Assembly: GCF_943181415.1 (NCBI RefSeq)
Contig: NZ_CALPBZ010000002.1
Location: forward strand, 530,130 to 594,129
From: Microbacterium sp. Marseille-Q6648
GTDB taxonomy: Bacteria > Actinomycetota > Actinomycetes > Actinomycetales > Microbacteriaceae
Direction of reading: 5' to 3'
DNA length: 64,000 bases
Made by a program: the position numbers and the translations under genes. The notes beneath the pieces are model-generated. The model made no database searches, had not been told where the DNA came from, and was given only the letters and a program-made list of their open reading frames with translations. Below, piece by piece: positions 61,000 through 64,000 of the stretch (positions are counted from its first letter, which is position 1; each line of letters begins with the position of its first letter).

Positions 61000-62367
61000 T
61001 CAGGATGCCGGGGGTCGCGCCGCGCGCATCTCGGCCATCCAGCGCTGAACGTCCGGGTCGACGCGGATGTCGCTGGGCCGCAGCGGCCGGGAGAGGTACA
61101 GCCCGTCCAGCGACGTGAGGCGCGACAGAGCGACATACGTCTGACCGGGCGCGAAGGCGCCGGAACCGAGGTCGATGACCGCACGGTCGTAGGTCTTGCC
61201 CTGGGACTTGTGGATCGTCACCGCCCACGCCAGTCGGAGCGGGAACTGCGTGAACTCCGCGACGATCTCGCGGCTGAGCGACTTCGATCCGGGGTCGTAG
61301 GCGTAGCGGAACCTCTCCCACACCGCCGGTTCGACGTCGACCTCCTCACCGTCGATCTCGACGCGCACCGACTCGCCGGCGATGCGGGTGACGGTGCCGA
61401 TCGTCCCGTTCACCCAGCGCGGCGGCTCGCCGAACGACGAGGTGTCGTTGCGCAGGAACATGACCTGCGCGCCGACCTTGAGCCGCAGCTCGGCGTCGGC
61501 GGGGTAGGCGGCCTCGCCGCGTCCGAAGTCGCCGTTGACCTCGGCAGCGGCTGTCTGCAGCCGCCCCGGCAGCGCGTCGAGATGGCGCCGGTTGATCGCG
61601 TTGACGATGTCGTTGCGGGTGGCCAGCGTGATGATCGGCGGCTCGTCGTCCGCGGCATCCGGGGGCGTGCGCGCACCGGTGTCGTTGAGGATCTGCGCGA
61701 TGTCGGCGGTGACGCGGCCGTAGCGCACCGCGTTGAGCATGGCCTTGAACGACTGATCGGACTGCCGGTGGATGTCGATCAGCTCACGCACCTGCAGGTC
61801 GGCACCGTACGACCCGACATCGAGGATGCCGTCGCTGGCCGCCTCGCCGTTCCACACCTTCGCGTCGAAGAACCAGAACGAGCGGTAGTGGTCGCGGATG
61901 TACCGCAACTCGTCCCCTCGCGGCGGCACCGGAGCGAGCTGGTACGGGTCGCCGAACATCACGATCTGCACACCGCCGAACGGCTCGGATCGCCGGCCGC
62001 GGGCCTGGCGCAGGGAGCGGTCGATGCCGTCCATGAGATCGGCGTTGACCATCGAGATCTCGTCGATGACGAGGGTGTCGATGGCGTTGAGGATCTTCCG
62101 CGTGGCGTCGGACTGGTCGAGCTGCGTGTTGGCGATGAGCCCGATCGGCAGGCGGAACAGCGAGTGGATCGTCTGCCCCTCGACGTTGAGGGCGGCCACC
62201 CCGGTCGGCGCGCACACGGCGATCTGCTTCGACGTGTTCCACGCGAGGTGCTGCAGCAGCGTGGACTTGCCGGTTCCGGCGCGTCCGGTGACGAACACGT
62301 GCTCGCGGGTGTCTTCGATGAGCCGGTAGACCGCCTCCTGTTCGGGCGAGAGCGGCGGCCTGGTCAC
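61000..62367 (-). CDS. PIF1/RecD2-like superfamily 1B helicase
   Basis: 455 residues. Motif I (Walker A) VTGRAGTGKSTLLQHLAWN; CAPTGVAALNVEGQTIHSLFRLP is motif Ia and the PIF1 signature; Walker B VIDEISMVNADLMDGIDRSLRQ; motif III MFGDPYQLAPVPP; and the C-terminal motifs TIHKSQGKTYDRAVIDLGS and YVALSRLTSLDGLYLS. A 5'-3' DNA helicase of unknown task. GTG 62367 follows TACCAT (62374-62379) by 6 nt. Confidence 0.9.
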   Translation of the reverse strand: MTRPPLSPEQEAVYRLIEDTREHVFVTGRAGTGKSTLLQHLAWNTSKQIAVCAPTGVAALNVEGQTIHSLFRLPIGLIANTQLDQSDATRKILNAIDTLVIDEISMVNADLMDGIDRSLRQARGRRSEPFGGVQIVMFGDPYQLAPVPPRGDELRYIRDHYRSFWFFDAKVWNGEAASDGILDVGSYGADLQVRELIDIHRQSDQSFKAMLNAVRYGRVTADIAQILNDTGARTPPDAADDEPPIITLATRNDIVNAINRRHLDALPGRLQTAAAEVNGDFGRGEAAYPADAELRLKVGAQVMFLRNDTSSFGEPPRWVNGTIGTVTRIAGESVRVEIDGEEVDVEPAVWERFRYAYDPGSKSLSREIVAEFTQFPLRLAWAVTIHKSQGKTYDRAVIDLGSGAFAPGQTYVALSRLTSLDGLYLSRPLRPSDIRVDPDVQRWMAEMRAARPPAS

Positions 62368-62430
62368 CGGTTCATGGTAATCGGCGGTAGCACCTGCCGA
62401 TTCTCAGGTGGGGTTTTCTAGACTGACCCC

Positions 62431-63573
62431 GTGGACCAAGGGGCGGTGGGCACTTTCTCCGCGCGCGCATCGGCGCCCGCGGGTGTCGCGCCGAGCCCGA
62501 CGCCGGTCGCCTCCAGCGCCCCGACCCCCGCGCCGCGCAAGCGCCGCCTGGGGCTGGGTGCGTATCTGACGATCCTCGGCGTGCTGTTCGCCCTGCTCGC
62601 AGGCGCCGTCTGGGCGTCGGTCGGCTACCTCTACCGCGAGCTCTACAGCCCCACCGCGTTCGTCGAGCGCTACCTCGGCCTCCTGGTGGACGGCCGAGCG
62701 GCCGACGCGCTCGCGATCCCGGGCGTGGCTGTCGACTCCGCCGCTCTGGAGGAGGCGGGACTGCCGGCGACGGCATCCGAGGCACTGCTGCGTCGCGACG
62801 CCCTCGCACAGTTGAGCGGCGTCGATGTCGTCGCCGAGACCACCGATGCCGAGACCGGAGTGACGCGCGTGACCGCGGAGTACCGCGCCGCCGGCTACGA
62901 CGGCACGACCACGTTCGCGGTCGAGCGCGCCGGCTCGATCGGGGTCGCACCGACATGGCGGTTCGCGACCAGCCCGCTCGCGGTGCTCGACCTCACCGTG
63001 CGCGGATCGATGAGCTTCGACGTCAACGGGTTCGCCATCGACAAGCGTCAGGTGTCGGTCGACGGGGTGGATGCCGATCCCACAGCCGCGGTGCCCCTGC
63101 TGGTGTTCTCGCCCGGCGTGTACTCGGTCGCGGTCGACACCGCGATCTCGGCGACACCGGGAGTCGTCGTGCTGTCGGACAGCCCGTTCCAGAACGTGTC
63201 GGTCACCGTGCAGGCGCAGGCGACCGACCAGTTCGTCGAGGTCGTACAGGAGCGCGTCAACGAGTTCCTCACCGACTGCGCATCCCAGGAGGTGCTGCAG
63301 CCGACCGCGTGCCCGTTCGGCTTCGTGCTGCAGGACCGCGTCGTGTCGTTGCCCGACTGGTCGATCAAGACGTATCCGAAGGTCGACGTCGTGCCCGACG
63401 GCGCCGGCTGGCGCATCCCCGCGACCGAGGCCGTCGCCCACCTGGACGTCGACGTGCAATCCCTCTTCGACGGCGCGGTGTACGGGGTGTCGGAAGACGT
63501 GGGCTTTGCGGTCACGGCCGACATCACCGTTCTCCCCGACGGCACGGCGTCGATCGTGGTCAGCGGGCCTTAG
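62431..63573 (+). CDS. Membrane-anchored extracytoplasmic protein of unknown function
   Basis: 380 residues: a Pro/Ala/Ser-rich cytoplasmic tail (38 residues), one transmembrane helix (GLGAYLTILGVLFALLAGAV), then a large beta-rich extracytoplasmic region with two Cys (FLTDCASQEVLQPTACPFG) that may pair. I do not recognise the family. GTG 62431 follows TAGACT (62419-62424) by 6 nt. Divergent from the helicase gene. Confidence 0.75.
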   Translation: MDQGAVGTFSARASAPAGVAPSPTPVASSAPTPAPRKRRLGLGAYLTILGVLFALLAGAVWASVGYLYRELYSPTAFVERYLGLLVDGRAADALAIPGVAVDSAALEEAGLPATASEALLRRDALAQLSGVDVVAETTDAETGVTRVTAEYRAAGYDGTTTFAVERAGSIGVAPTWRFATSPLAVLDLTVRGSMSFDVNGFAIDKRQVSVDGVDADPTAAVPLLVFSPGVYSVAVDTAISATPGVVVLSDSPFQNVSVTVQAQATDQFVEVVQERVNEFLTDCASQEVLQPTACPFGFVLQDRVVSLPDWSIKTYPKVDVVPDGAGWRIPATEAVAHLDVDVQSLFDGAVYGVSEDVGFAVTADITVLPDGTASIVVSGP

Positions 63574-64000
63574 CGCGGCGGTTGCGTGAGCGCGGGGCCG
63601 CACCGGTTCGGGCGGTCGTCGCCGCGCCGGGTTCGGTTGTCGTCGCCGCGCCAGGTTGCGGCATCCGCTGTACCGATCGATGGCGCGGACGCCGCGAAGT
63701 GGCGCGGCGGTGGGATCTACCCGCCGCGAGCTGGCGCGGATGCCGCAAGCTGCCGCGTCGGTGGGAACAGGCGCCGCGAGGTGACGCGGGAGTGGAGTGC
63801 GCAGCGGGTTCGGTGGACCTCGCCGCGCCAGGTTGCGGCATCCGCTGTACCGATCGATAGCGCGGATGCCGCGAGGTGGCGCGTCGGTGGGGTCCAGGCG
63901 CCGCGAGCTGACACGGGAGCGGAGTGCGCAGCGGGTTCGGGGGATGTCGCCGCGCCAGGTTGCGGCATCCGCTGTACCGATCGATGGGGCGGATGCCGCG
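63574..64000. repeat. Intergenic repeat field with GGCATCCGC units, to the window edge (family E)
   Basis: No credible gene in these 427 nt. A unit containing CCAGGTTGCGGCATCCGC and TGTACCGATCGAT recurs at 63651, 63828 and 63955 (spacings 177 and 127); the longer first unit has an internal duplication of about 50 bp. Shared other parts are GCGGATGCCGC, GGAGTGCGCAGCGGGTTCGG and CGCCGCGAGCTG. CGCGCCAGGTTGCGGC and GCCGCGAGCTGGCGCGG are inverted relatives. The field probably goes on beyond the edge. Confidence 0.92.

Overview
The window is a high-GC (about 70% by eye) actinobacterial chromosome segment. The gene order and protein types point to the family Microbacteriaceae, most likely Microbacterium or a close relative. 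The supporting signs are a dnaK-grpE-dnaJ-hspR operon with HAIR boxes, a ferredoxin-dependent sulfite reductase operon, a small type III PKS cassette, very many leaderless transcripts, and almost uniform G/C-ending codons. I see no insertion sequence, prophage, CRISPR array or rRNA. One tRNA (Gly, anticodon CCC) is present.

Layout. 1-5.9 kb: partial TrmH-type RNA methyltransferase, GAF-SpoIIE phosphatase, mntH with its regulator mntR, an SDR, a HAD phosphatase and a 36-residue membrane peptide. 5.9-14.5 kb: pyrE, pntA-pntB transhydrogenase, xthA, a NarL-type two-component system followed by a NatA/NatB-like ABC exporter. 14.5-17.5 kb: VOC protein, an ArsR-like regulator divergent from an MFS exporter, nitroreductase. 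17.7-22 kb: type III PKS, methyltransferase and FAD hydroxylase in one overlapping operon, facing a UbiA prenyltransferase. 22-28.4 kb: clpB, a GlxA/AraC-type regulator, two GT4 glycosyltransferases. 28.5-32.6 kb: a three-gene operon of unknown function, a K+ channel with a possible translated leader, a DUF2252 protein. 32.6-36.7 kb: hspR-dnaJ-grpE-dnaK (minus strand). 36.8-38.5 kb: a KhtU/KhtT-like K+/H+ antiporter pair, each gene broken by a one-base deletion. 38.6-42.6 kb: UMF1-type MFS protein, BCCT transporter, a His-rich MarR regulator facing a His-rich small protein. 43.1-52.2 kb: a sulfate assimilation run (chelatase, sulfite reductase, APS reductase, cysD, cysN, SUMT, ferredoxin reductase, ferredoxin, TrxB-like protein). 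52.5-64 kb: small membrane proteins, dcd, tRNA-Gly, S4 protein, several small enzymes, an ADH-EamA-lipoprotein operon, DUF2470 and heme oxygenase with an iron-box-like palindrome, a PIF1-like helicase, and a membrane-anchored protein.

Functional links visible in the sequence. HspR encoded at the end of the dnaK operon has candidate operators (HAIR) in front of both dnaK and clpB. MntR has two palindromes bracketing the mntH promoter. The sulfate operon encodes both the sulfite reductase and its electron donors (FprA and a 7Fe ferredoxin) plus two of the siroheme enzymes.

Non-coding structure is the most unusual part. Several intergenic gaps carry short repeat families: a 17-mer found eight times at two loci 27 kb apart, a TGCGCA-centred family at three loci (one an exact 50-bp-period array), and others at 21.1, 56.3 and 63.6-64 kb. 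The heptamer GGATGCC/GGCATCC is scattered through the whole window far above expectation. About 25 genes have a TANNNT-like -10 box ending 6-8 nt before the start codon, which implies leaderless mRNAs and fixes their starts.
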